From Maylandia zebra (Eukaryota > Chordata > Actinopteri > Cichliformes > Cichlidae), in the NCBI RefSeq assembly GCF_041146795.1, contig NC_135185.1, forward strand, positions 26,352,529 through 26,416,528: a DNA stretch of 64,000 nucleotides. The letters are read 5' to 3'. Positions 49,801 to 61,900 of this stretch are shown here, piece after piece (the first letter of the stretch is position 1; every line of letters begins with the position of its first letter). Made by a program: the position numbers and the translations under genes. The notes under the pieces are model-generated. The model had not been told where the DNA came from. It was given only the letters and a program-made list of their open reading frames with translations, and did no database searches.

Positions 49801-52800
49801 TACACTGCAGTTTGCAGTATAGTATGGTGGTCACTTAAAAAGAGAAGTTGACGCCTTTTTTCTGACGCACTCGGTTTATGTTAACATTCAGCCCGGACAG
49901 CTCCAGTACAAATAACGTTTCTGGGAGACTTGCCAGTTTGGATCAAACGTGATTATTAATCAATATGTGTCAGTTCATTGTGAGTCACTCTGTGAAACGC
50001 AGCTAAAACCCTCACAACAGTGCATGTTTTACATATTGGACTTAAAAACTCTGCTTCGACAACGTGATCCGAAAAGTAGTTTAACTAATTTAGCTCATTA
50101 CTCATAATGAACGCGGTGATTCACTCGTCAGCTTTTGATGAGCAGTGTTTATTGCAAATATCAACAATAACAGGGGTTCTGCACAATGCTGCAACACCTC
50201 CAAGACTTCCACTGCTTCATCCAGATGTTTTAGTGTTTTGTGTTTCCTTTGTACTCGGCGCAAATGATGGTTCAAAGTCTCAGTGCTACAGTCTCTGAGG
50301 TCAGAAGGGACACGCAGCAGATCTCTGAGATGCGGGTGCTTTGCCAAATTTGGTTTAGCTTCTCAAAAAGGGCGAAGTCACTGAAGTGATTTGCCATGTG
50401 TTGTCAAGGAAGTAGCATGTAGACAGCCACCCAAATGCAAGACACGAAGGTAGATGATGTGAGATCAGTCCAAAAACAGGTAGGGGATAATGGAAAACTT
50501 GAGGAGCAGACAGGGAACCTAGACAAATGAAGCAGGACTTTGTCTTATCTGGGTACCATTAGGATTAATCCTGGTTTTTCTGTACTATGAAAGTGGTTAA
50601 CATAAATAATGCTGAAGACCTACCAGGTGGTTATGATCAAGATATGAAATCACCGCTTACTGACCAACCAATTCTCTGGAAAATAACTTTACCATTCCTG
50701 GAAGATCCCACATACTTCTGTGCAAGAATAGCACGATGGTCGGAAGTCTTTGTCTGGTCCTGATGACTGTTAGTGTTAAATAGAGATTCTTAGACATTTA
50801 TTCCTATTTATTCTTAGATTATTTTCCCCCTGACACCTATTTGCACATAGACAAAACCTATGTTTGAATTCTATTTACATTTCATTTTTAATCTCAGATC
50901 GTTAAACACCACCAAATGTAAATGTAAAATGTAATTATAACACATCAGTTTCTCCTGTGTCATAGTGACAGAGCGGTGATGTTGGCAAGTCTGTTAATTC
51001 CACAGTCGGCATTTTTTCCAGCTGTCATTGCTGCCTCCAGATATACCAGACTTCATTAATTTAGTAGTTATTTCCCAGTCTTACTGACCAAAGATCTTAG
51101 AGCACTCACACATTCATACAGTGCTTTTAGTGCTACTGCTTTTCCTCTCGCGCAAACTCACGCTGCTGATTTGTCTGCAGCAGCTACGTTGCTTTTAGCC
51201 TGTATTATTCGTTTAACCTCTTCATATTTTTCTCATAGTACAGTTTTATCTTCTTTTACGCAACCAGCCGCTCTGCTGGCAGTACACTTATCAGTAATTG
51301 CGATTAGTCAGATGTCTGAACACCAGAGAAAACCGATTAGGTTAACTTATGCGGCGCTCCAGACATCTCAGACCTCGGATGTCTGAACCAGGGAGTGACG
51401 TCACACCTGAGTTCGTTGAGTGCGTAGCAGAAAAAGTGAAGAAAAACAGGTTTTGGTTTGGTTCTTAAGCTAGGTAGAGCTATCACTATTTTTTTTTTTT
51501 TTGCACTTAAAACACCGCCGCAGCACATTCACGGATAGAGGTGGGTCAGTGCTCTGTGTATGGTTTATTTAGTGAGGCACAAATACACAACGGTGGCAGT
51601 ACAGATTAAAAGTTTTACAGTTTTACTACTGTTTATGTTCAATGCCGCCAGCTTGGATTGTTGACTCTGGGTTGCTGGGGCTGAGTTGAGGGAGCATTCC
51701 AGATTTAACTTCTGACTGGGAACTCAGAAACTCTGACTTCTGACTTATTCAGGAACACAGCATTAGTGAGCTGATAACCAGCTTGAACTCACGTCAAACT
51801 TCTTACTCTGAGGACAAAGAGAGAGAGACTGGATTATTTATACAAGGACCAAGACACAGGTGAAGGGGATTACATGGGTGAAAACAATCAGGACAGTTAC
51901 AAAGTGGGAAGCAAAACGAACACGAGGCATGAAGGAAACAGTGCTTCGAAGTAAAGCGGGAACGATCCAAAAGACAAATACTAAACATGGAGACAAGAAG
52001 ACTCACACTAAACATAAAGACTGAGATGGGGAACACTTGAGAACAGATGGCTAAGCATAGGAAGATGAGCTGGATGATGTAATAAAGAGAGAAACTCAAA
52101 GTAGGAACTGAAGCTAAAATAGCTAAAGCTAAAATAAAGCAAGACAAGACATGGCTCAAATGCTAAAATAAAAGCTTATCTTACTACAGTATCAATGGAA
52201 ACATGAACCAAAACACAGGATTGCAAAACTATGAAGCAAAAACAAAACTCAAAGACTCAGTAGTATCAAAGGTATACAGCAGCAGTCCAAAACGTCAAAA
52301 AATACTGTTATACGGGCCAAAGTCAGAACCCAGAAACAAAAATCTCTTGGACCCAACCAAGAGCTACAGTGCAAAAGTCATGAGCCACCATTCATTTCTG
52401 CATATTTTGCTTCTAAGGAGCCAGACTTTCTGGTATTAAACAGATAAGATTTTAAAATGTCCTTCAAGAAGCCAAAGACTACTTAATGAAATTAAAAGAA
52501 AGTTCATATGAATGTGCTCATATTGACATTCAAGGTTTTCAAGCCAAGGTTTTGCCTTTTATACTAAATTTTCAAGAACTGGGTTTCTTTCAGTAATCAC
52601 TACATTTTTCCCAGTTTTTGTAAAAAAGAAACTTTCAAAGAAGACTTTGACATAGTACTTTTTATGTGTTATGTGTTGACCTTTTACATGTGATGCAGAT
52701 TACTTGAAAACGTGTTAGGATATAGCTATAATAATATTGTATTGATCCCTTCTAATTAATACATTTTCTGGATACTTCCAGAAACAAAACATTACATTTT

Positions 52801-55800
52801 CCCTGGACTATTTTCCCAATAAACAGGAAGTTGACAGATGAGTGTCTTTTTCCAGTTTTCTAAAGAAGTTTAGAAACTGCAAAGAAACTATAATTGTCAT
52901 ATACTGGATGGTTTGTAAAATAAACCTAAGCTGTCTGTGACTTCTGGCATCGAGCAGTGAGTGGTATCACTTTGTTTGTTGCCACGTGAACCAGATGGGC
53001 TCCAACGAGCACGCTCTTTTAACCTTTTCCTTAATGATTTTGGCCCTGGAAGTCTGACGCCTCGTTTCTTGAGATGTGCCCGAAGCGCTCAGGGGTTGCT
53101 TATTTTAGCCGCCTCATCACGAGAAGTGTCAAACGAAAAATTAATCAGGACTGATTAGCGACGCCGATTTCACCACCCGCGACTTGAGTACTCGAAGTGT
53201 AAACAAACGGGAAAAAAAGGCAACCCTATGAGCAAGAAACGCTCAGTGAGCCGCACATCCAGTTGGGAAATTAAGCTGCTTTAATCAAGCAACACTGACA
53301 ACAGTACAATATCGATGAATTGCTGCAGTGTGTGAAAATAAACTGCAAATATATACATTAATCATTACTGGGTGTGCTGTAGATGACACCAACATCATTT
53401 CAATCTTCTGTATGCTTACCAAGGATTCAGACCTGATGGGGTGGTATTGATTAGATGGAACGCAGGCAGGTAATAGATATATAAATGATAAATGTTTGAA
53501 GGCCTGGGAGATCGGGGGAAAACTTGACAGGCAGATAAATTACGATAAAAACTTTAGAAGTTGTCCTTCTCGGTTTCATAGCAGTGAACTCCATGAACCA
53601 AAGTATTATATTTGATCCTGTTTTCTACTGCTACACATTCAGATTTTAACTCTGTGTAACAAATCCACTGCTCTGCTATCATGGTCGTGCACAGTTCTAA
53701 AATTATAAATCATTAGCATGGAAGAAAAGTAAAGCTGAATAGGACTAATGTTGCTTCTCAGCCTCAGCTTAATGCAGTATTGAGTGTGGACCGAGTCTGA
53801 CGTCACTTTGTAAACAGAAACAGCCCCTTCAGCATCTGTGCTCCACTCCGCCCTTCATCTGTCTCTCCAACTATCCTCTATATGTTCGTTTCGTCATTTG
53901 CTTTGCAGAGTAAGCCATAAAAGCACATACCATTGACCACGTATTCATGCCTACACGCTTTTTGGTGCTGCTGTAGTTATTATGTCATTATGGTGTGATG
54001 AATATTGTCAACATTACAGAGCGTTATCTGTGTATGAAAACTCGTGATTAGTACTGGAATTGCTTTGTAGTGTTTGCCAGCTTTCCCCCTCTTTACCTTA
54101 TGCACAGGTTACAAAACGCAACACATGATCGATCTTAGAAAATGATATTCCCTGTCCTCCTCTTATTCTCACGAAAAGACGAAAAAAGCCATTTAGCTGA
54201 GGCTTTAAAGGTTTTGTTTTTCATGTTAATATTAGGCTCTGCATTCATTCACAGTGTTTGACTTCCATCCTGTGCACCATCCAGTGTAGCAGAACTTTAT
54301 CCCTATGAAGTGAGAGCCACATTCCGAGACTCCAAATGAACAGAGTTATGTGCTGTATTTAATGGTCGGAGCACTTTACTGCCTGCGGTGCTGTATATTG
54401 ATTTGTCTCTAATGCCTGTCACCGCTCTGTGTCTTTCTCGCTTCAGCCAAAAGGCTTTCGGCGGTACTACAGCTCTCCATTACTGATCCAGGAACAGTAT
54501 GGCTGCATCAAAGAAGTCATGCCTATTGGTGAGCAGCTTATCTTAGGATACTTTTGGTTCATTTCAACTTAATTCTCCCAAAACTGGGTTTCTAATTGAG
54601 CAGTTTCATAAAATGGATGCACAAGGTTTTACAGTCTGGTAATTTGCCACATGGTTTTGTGTCTGTAACATGCTTTTCTAAAGCCTGCGGCAATAAGGTG
54701 GACCCCGTGTATGAAGCCCTGAGGTTCGGCACATCATTGGCACAAAGGACAAAGAGAGCCAGCGGTTCTGAATCTCCCCACAGAAACTCTGTAAGAGCAA
54801 CATACCCCTCTCTACTTTTATTTAAAGATTAATTCGATTTATTTATTTATTTTGCCAGTTTCTTTTTGTCCATATCATAAAGTATCCTCTTTATTGTGGC
54901 ATATAAAGACTTTCTATCAGGAAATGGACTACACTTTATATTTTGTCTCACTGTAGCAGACACTGTGTAGCTGATGATCTAAATAGATATTGCTACTGCA
55001 GGGCTGTAAACACTACCAATAAAGGCAGTCTGGTCCAGACCTATGACAGGAACTCTCACGTTACAGCTCTGAAGATGAATTAAAATGATTGTTTAGCCAA
55101 AGTCCCTTCCGGCCTTCTTCCATCGGTACGTTTAATGCACAGGGAAATGTGTTCTTCACATTGTATCACTGCTAATGTAAGCTAAACTGCACGAGAAGTC
55201 TGGATACGCACCTCTGTATGATGACATTTGAAAGCTGTTGGGTTAGGGCCATTCTGTCCTGTCCTCTGCAGCTGTTAGTGAATGGGTGTATGTGTGTGTC
55301 AGTTGAGGCTTACAGAGACAATGTAATCTCAACGGGGGTTCTCATAATAGTTTCCAAATGTAGACTATGAAACAGCATGTTTACTGCTCGCCAGACTCCC
55401 AGATAGCTGGTTATTCTGTAAAAAAGAATGAATTTTAACTAATCCTGTGCTCAAACCTTCAACTATCTATCTAATTAGTAGTACATCATTCCCTCTCTAT
55501 TTCTGCACTTATCTAATTGAATTTTGCCCGTTCAATTTTTGTCTTTGCAGACCAGTGATTTGGATAAGGTTCCAGAGGAAGTTGTGGCTCACAGCAGCAG
55601 GCAGGAGCTGTCGAGAAAACACAGCGATGATGGTGAGTATTCACTGCAGTACACAGTGTGCATCTGGATTAATGCCACGTAGTGACAGGAAAAAATGCAC
55701 CGCTGTTGCTCTTCCCATAAATGAGAGAATTGAAGAAGGTTGCAACATCAAATTCTCCATCTATGAACCATCAACGAAATTTTCTCCTTATTCTCCATTA

Positions 55801-56458
55801 AAGTCAGTCTTTAAAATAAGATGTTCTGTGAACTTTTCTGTGTTCTTTACTGTGCTTAGCTCTTGATTCAGCAGTGGGCAGGGTTTTCCAGCTGTACAAT
55901 AGCATCTGTAGTAAAGGGCAATGCAGTGACCCTTTATACTCCAGAGTATTAAGCCTAAGACGATAGAACTAAAGACTACAAAAAGAAGACATTGTTTTGG
56001 AAAATGCTGTTTGAAGCATGGTAATAATACTGCTGAACTAACCGAACAAAAGAAGAAATGACTTCACTTTTAGCTTGTGTCATGTGCTCGCCTTCCAACT
56101 GCTCTTGTTTTATGAATAGCTCAAGCTAACAAGGAAAAAAGCTAATTATGTTAACTGAAAACTGTATGTGGATTTCTATGATCACAGATTTGAAGTGCCA
56201 CTTTCAGGCCAATGGTTCCCGCTGTAGACATGTTTATGCTCTTGATTTAGTCTTGATTTTCTTCCACATGTGACAACATTAGATCCATTTTTTGTCTTCT
56301 GATACAGTTATATCCTGCTACCTTAAAACTAAGTACAACTTTATTCAGACTGTTTAGTTGGGCAAAGTTCATTTTGTGTTGTTTTCTCAGTTTTTACGGT
56401 CGTTGAGAACGGGACAGAGCAGTACCACCACCCAGAAAGAAAACCCGACAGTTTGCAG
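37852..56458 (+). CDS. stac: SH3 and cysteine-rich domain protein STAC, 5' part
   Basis: Seven coding exons: 37852-37965, 40514-40847, 47814-47947, 54447-54528, 54684-54790, 55551-55632 and 56391-56458. Together they give 307 residues in one consistent frame with GT-AG borders; the gene runs off the right edge. The start MIPP and the blocks LQRLKRSLSFKTKSVRSKSADNFF, then IFKKPTFCDVCNHMIV, GLRCKACKMSLHHKC, RCMGKL, KGFRRYYSSPLL, YGCIKEVMPIACGNKVDPVY and LRFGTSLAQRTK match vertebrate STAC more closely than STAC2 or STAC3. Residues 128-190 are a C1 zinc-binding domain (H128, C141, C144, C170, C173, H178, C181, C190). The proline-rich stretch before it is longer than in mammals. The two SH3 domains expected at the C-terminus are not in the window. 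STAC proteins bind voltage-gated L-type calcium channels and modulate their trafficking and inactivation (family knowledge). Oddity: 11 extra residues in the C1 domain at the start of exon 3. Confidence 0.93.
37966..40513 (+). other. stac intron 1
   Basis: No gene seen. It contains a perfect 13-bp hairpin at 39,185-39,217. A 33-nt in-frame segment at 39,080-39,112 with a donor but a poor acceptor was considered as a microexon and not accepted. Confidence 0.6.
39185..39217. repeat. perfect short hairpin in stac intron 1
   Basis: GAATAAAAGTTGT, seven-base loop, exact complement. Function unknown. Confidence 0.85.
40848..47813 (+). other. stac intron 2
   Basis: 7 kb with no gene. A TG-rich stretch lies at 42,515-42,542. 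Fragments of a dispersed repeat may occur at 44,430-44,520 ('gactgtatacaaaagatgg') and 44,720-44,780 ('tttttcagtcccagaggtt'). The rest appears unique. Confidence 0.5.
47948..54446 (+). other. stac intron 3
   Basis: 6.5 kb with no gene. An A-rich dispersed repeat lies at about 51,790-52,400. A GC-richer block at 52,940-53,180 looks unique and could be a conserved non-coding element, but this cannot be judged from one sequence. Confidence 0.5.
51790..52400 (-). repeat. A-rich dispersed teleost repeat
   Basis: Segments such as 'gacacaggtgaaggggatta', 'gaaaacaatcaggacag' and 'aacatgaaccaaaacacagg' follow a common fish interspersed repeat, from memory. The complement of this stretch makes a hydrophobic, serine/phenylalanine-rich chance frame. 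A smaller similar fragment may be at 50,440-50,540. Confidence 0.45.
54791..55550 (+). other. stac intron 5
   Basis: Nothing recognised besides AT-rich intron sequence. It ends in a good acceptor (gtctttgcag). Confidence 0.6.
55633..56390 (+). other. stac intron 6
   Basis: Nothing recognised. It ends in the acceptor ttttctcag. Confidence 0.6.
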
Positions 56459-58376
56459 GTGAGAAACCATTATTTTACATTTTATAATAGATTGGTTTTG
56501 TGTGCATGTGCATGAGTATAGTACAACACTGAGAAGTACTGTTCTTGGAATACCAGTTTATCTGGATTGATGTTGTCGTTTTATATGCAGGAAAGAGTTG
56601 CACGGTTTCTTTTTTCCTTCTTAAATCTATGTAAATGTCAGATGGACAGACAGACAGTCCTTATTTATAAGTAACACGTGTTCCTCAAAGCCAAAAAGCA
56701 CAACAGCTGTCGGTTGTTTCAGCCCAGTTTGTTCTTCGGAAGCCACACGAGCTTCCAGTTTAGTTTAAAAACAGACATCTGAGGTACAGATTGATTTTTC
56801 ACATGCAGATACAATTTGTTGTCCTTTCACAAATTACAAAAAAGCTTTTTAGAGAAGCACTAAACTGGTAATTATATAGGTAAGAGCGAGAGAAAGTAAA
56901 GTGACTGCATCCTATAACTGTCTTTTCAGCAGTTTCAGCAACTCTGACTGTGTAGTGAACTTTTCCACATTTTCCCTCTTAGCTTTCACAACGTTAGTTT
57001 TTTTTTTGGAGCTCAGTTCCTGAACTTTCTGGCTCACCTGAGAACTGATACCCTGCCAGCCCGTTCTTCATCTCCGCCTCCATCATCACTGCTAAATTTC
57101 CCAGGACTTCGGGGGAGCACTCTCTTTTCTCTTCCTGCCGTAACAAATCAAACCCGGTCTGACACGACCACTGGCCAGCGCTGATACAGACAACTCTTGA
57201 CCTTGATGTTTGGATTCGGTCTGTTTATTCTCCACAGTGTAGATGCAGTGCAAAATTCATGCCAGAGAAAGAAAAAGGTTAAACCTCTGTGAATGTCTTA
57301 TCGCCCCCTGTGGAGCATCCATGAATATTTCATTGGCATATTTCAACTCTTCTCCTCCTCTCTGCCTTTTCCTTCCACGCTGGAATTTGTGGGAGAGGTG
57401 TTCTTAGTATTGATGCTCTTTGTAGATATTTTCTATGTGCCGCCATCTATTCTGTTTACTTTTATTGCTTAACATGTTTATCTCTGTTGTCAACAATGGA
57501 AAAAGACCACAGATACTCAGACAAACACAAAAATGAGCAAATATCCGTACAAGGGAACACACACGCGCAGATGCACATATAAACACCTCGACTCTGCAAT
57601 ATAATCTAGCAGTCCAGTCGTCCATTTCAGAGCTTGAAATGCATTGTGCAGTGTTATCAGGCTGGACCGAGCACAGCTGGCAGCAGGCTGTTTGTCTGTC
57701 AGCCGACAGCTCCATTAGCTCAGGCTGGCGGACAGACAGATGGAGGCACTGCAGGGTAATGAGCAGAGAAAGGAAAAAAGGTTGAAAACGGCTTCTTCCC
57801 TTGAGAAGGAGCAGTTTTCAAATTGAGATGAGGGACTCGCGGTCTCAAATGGGAACACATGACAGGATGGCCATCTGTTCACACTTTTCAGGTTTAGTGT
57901 TAAATTCTCAGAGATCAATAGCCAGTAAAATGGTCTGATTCTTGCTGATTAATGACATCTTTTTCCTTCTATTCTCTTTTTTTCTTGGTACCTTCTCTGT
58001 TTTCTTTTAAACTGCTGTGGCCTCTGCTCATTCACTGCTGCTGGACACATAAAACGTATCATCATTTGGAATCAACTCGTAAAAAATACTGATAAATATC
58101 ATTCAGGCCCCAGACCTGGAGCCTTTAAGTATCTTTCAGCTGTTTTTATCTTTATTTTTTGCAGCTTTGCTGTTTTGAATCAGCCTTAGCTCTAGACAGC
58201 AGGCAGCTGATTTAATGAAGATTTTCTGATGGCCCACTTTATTTGCCCACTCAGCAACAAATGGCATGCCTAGTTAGAGCTGGATCGTTCCAACAGGAGT
58301 TGTAGCCACCAGAGCTGAAGACAGCACTCGACTTACACTCGTGAGATGGCCAGCATAACACAAACATAACACATAA
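56459..58376 (+). other. stac intron 7, part before the retrotransposon
   Basis: No further stac exon found: no SH3-type ALYDF/ALYKF block with splice sites in any plus frame. The last five bases, CATAA at 58,372-58,376, are the presumed left target duplication of the BEL/Pao insertion. Confidence 0.55.
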
Positions 58377-58849
58377 TGTAGCATCCAGTCGAACTGAGAA
58401 GGCCAGAACTGATGGTTGTTGAATGACCTTTATTATTCCTTGCCGTGTATCAGACAACGAACCAACGTAAGAGCTAGACAAACAAATAAAACAATTACCA
58501 TATTATTCATGTAACAGCATCTTAACCGCTCATTACGCTGGTCTAACCGTTTTCTATTAAGCTATATAATACATATTATGCATTTCAGATTGCTCAAATT
58601 AAATCATATACATTACAAACCTTGTTCCCCTGTCGACTGTAGCTAGAACCATTTGTTTTCGTACAATTTAACTATATCCCTCTCTCCCTTTTCTCCGTTA
58701 GCATTAATTTTTCACCTTCTTCCGTCTTTCTGCACATCAAGCGTTTACCGTTAAAACATTCACTTCCGGTCCCACAGGAAGTTACCAAAACAAAAGCACA
58801 AACGTTACATTACGTGAATGTGGGCCAGCTTTACACATCCGCCGCTACA
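58377..58849 (-). repeat. 3' LTR of BEL/Pao element 2
   Basis: 473 bp, ends TGTAGC/GCTACA. On the minus strand AATAAA lies at 58,429-58,434. Confidence 0.93.
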
Positions 58850-58961
58850 CTCCCACCAAATTATTTGCTGTTACAAACAAATAAAACACAAATAATTTCT
58901 AAACAGGTAACTTAACAATGATAATACCTTTGTATATGCAACAACAAATTCTCATCGCATT

Positions 58962-61900
58962 TTAACTGCTTAGTGCATCTTGTTTTTCACAACTTTCCAG
59001 CAGTAGAACCAACTTATGAACTGGGCGTTCCACTGTAGACATCTTATGCAAACGTTCACCCTTTTTACTAAGGTTTCTGTCTGCAAAGGTTACTTTGACC
59101 TTTCTCACAAGTCCATCTTCGTCTGTTATGGTGTCCACAACCCTACCAAGTCTCCATTGGGATCGTGGCAGTATTTCTTCCTTGTCCATCACTATGTCAC
59201 CTACTTGCATATTCCTTTTAACAACATGCCATCTCTGCCGGACCCTGATGTTGTGCAGATATTCTCCCTTCCATCTGCTCCAAAATTGCTCCGTTAGGTA
59301 TTGCACCTGACGCCATTGCTTCCGGGCGTACAGATCCTCTTTAACAAACTGTCCTGGAGGAGGCAAGGCTGTTGTGGTCTTCATAGTTAGGAGATGATTT
59401 GGAGTTATTGGTTTCAAACTGTTTGGATCATTGAGATTGTCTGTCGTCAATGGGCGGCTGTTTACTATTGCAGCTGCTTCATAGAGAAAGGTTCTGAGCG
59501 ATGAATCGGTGAGTCGTCTCTTTGCGAGAGCGAGTGTGGCGTTGAGGACGTTTCTCACAGTCCGAATTTGTCGTTCCCATACTCCACCTGCGTGGCTAGC
59601 ATGGGGTGTGTTAAACACGAATTCACATTGTTTCTCAGATAGAAAGATTGTCAGTTTTTCAGTGTCTATTTCATTCAGTGCTGCACACAGTTCATTTTTG
59701 GCACCTACAAAGTTAGTACCTCGATCACATTTTATTTGTCTGACAGAGCCTCTCAGAGCTATAAAGCACCTTAGTCCATTAATGAAAGCGTCCGTAGTCA
59801 GGTCTTCTAACATTTCTACGTGTACTGCTCGTAAATAGAAACAAGTGAAAAGGAGAGCGTACCTTTTGTTTTCTTTTCTTGCTTGTTTGGTTAGGAACGG
59901 GCCGAAAACATCCATACCACAGTATGTAAAAGGCGGAGAATGCTCGACTCTTTCTGTGGGGAGATCTTTCATTTTTTGTCCTTCCACAGCTCTCCTTAGT
60001 CTCCGACATGTCACACACTGACGGATGTAGTCTGATACTGTTTGACTTAGCTTGGGAATCCAATAACCGCTGGACCGTATTTCGTTCATTGTGAAGCTCT
60101 TTCCTTGATGATTTATTCTTTCGTGACAGTGAGCGATTATGAGTTTTGTAGTATGATGGTCTCTTGGAATGACAGTTGGATGTTTGAATGTGTTAGGAAG
60201 CGATGAGTGTTGTAGCCTTCCTCCCACCTTGAGCACATTGTCTTCGTCCAAGAAAGGATCCAACTTGTAAATTTTGTTGCTCTCATGTAGTGCCTTTCCT
60301 TTGCTTAATGTCTTTATCTCATCTGAAAATGTTAGTCCTTGTAGGTTTTTGATAATCACCATTTCAGCGTTTTGTCTTTCAGTTACAGTGCTGAGTGACT
60401 TTGATTTGTCTCTGAGTAGGAAACGTTTGAGACGTGCTATGGCACTGACAGCGTGTGACCAGGATGAGAACCTTGTGAGACGGTCACAGAGACTTCTGTG
60501 TTCTGTAGTTTGGCTGTTGAGTGTTTGCACGTTTCTCACCTCTGGATCTCCCACCAAAAGTTCAATAGACTCTTTAGTTGGAAGGTTTAACTTCTTTTCC
60601 CATAAGAACTGAGGGCCTGTGAGCCAGTTTGATGATAGCAGTTCCGCTACTGATGTGCTCCTTGATGTTATGTCAGCGGGGTTTTCACTCGTCGGTACAT
60701 AGAACCATTGCTGTGGTGTAGTATTGTTTTGTGTCTCGCCTTCAGGTCCATTATCATCAATCTCTTTGGCATCACCCCTTTGTATAATGTCATTCATGTA
60801 TGTGACATAGTCTCTTTTGTATTTTTCATCACGCATTGGTTTACATGTGAGCTGATTGAGTCTGCTCTCGGCGAGTTGTCTGTTATCTGGCATTTGTAGC
60901 CTTTCTTTAAATGGCAATGGCATTTCATAATGTCCCTTTTCTGCTTGTGTTATGCCTTGTTCAAGTTTCTCAAGAAACCTAAGGTCGTCTTGAGACACCG
61001 GCTTTTCGTTTATTTCGTTTTCTTTAAAGTCCCTTTCTAGTGCACGTATTGCATCTGCGGGAGTACATGGAGGCATTTCTTTAACAGTTATTCTGTGACA
61101 GAGACTCCTTGTTGTCTCTGATGCACTGCATGGCACTGAGTTGCCAACTATGCTCCATCCTAAATCAGTTTGGATGGCATATGGCTCATTGTCTTTACCT
61201 AAGAGTACTTGTCTAGGCGCCAGAGCTTGGGGACAAGTATAACCTATCAGGAGACTCACCTCACAACTGAGGAGCGGTGGGATCTCATCTACAATGGACG
61301 ACAAATGACTCCACAGTTTTGCCGTGTCACATGTTGGTATGTGTTCTCTATTTGCAGGTATGTAGTCCTTTGTGTAAGCAGTTGGGAGCCTTAGCACAGT
61401 TGCTGAATTGTAACCTCTCACTAGAAGATCACACACCTTTCCGCTGCTTACTACTGCATTTTTACCCATCATTGTGGTAAGTCTGAGTTTCACAGGGCAC
61501 ACATTTGCTTGCAGTTTCTGTGTTACATCCTGATCTATAAAAACAGTGTCGCTCTGCGTGTCTAGTAGCGCATAGACTAGTTTTTCCCTTTGTGGATTAG
61601 CAGCCGTTGAGACCCATACTGGGACTATCATGGAGGTGCTGACTGTGTGTTCTGCTCTAGCGACATTTAACGCCATGGCTGTTGCACTTTCAGGTGAGTT
61701 CCCTTGTGTTGCGTTGTCTATACTCACTTGAGCTTGCTTTTCTCTTTGCAGACTAATGCTGTAGTTCTCATCGTGAAGACAGGTCGGGTGTCTCTTAGAG
61801 CAGGTTTCACAAGTGAGGCGCCGTTTGCAGTCCTTAGCACTATGACCTTGCTTTAAACAACCATAACAATGTTTATTGTCCTTTACATGTTTCTTTTTCA

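Noticed and set aside
51803-52159. Minus-strand hydrophobic frame of 118 codons, membrane-protein-like
   Set aside because: It is the complement of an A-rich dispersed repeat. The hydrophobicity comes from T-rich codons, and there is no start context or splice support.
56459-58376. Search for the stac SH3-domain exons
   Set aside because: No SH3-like block flanked by splice sites was found. The exons should lie beyond the retrotransposon, outside the window.
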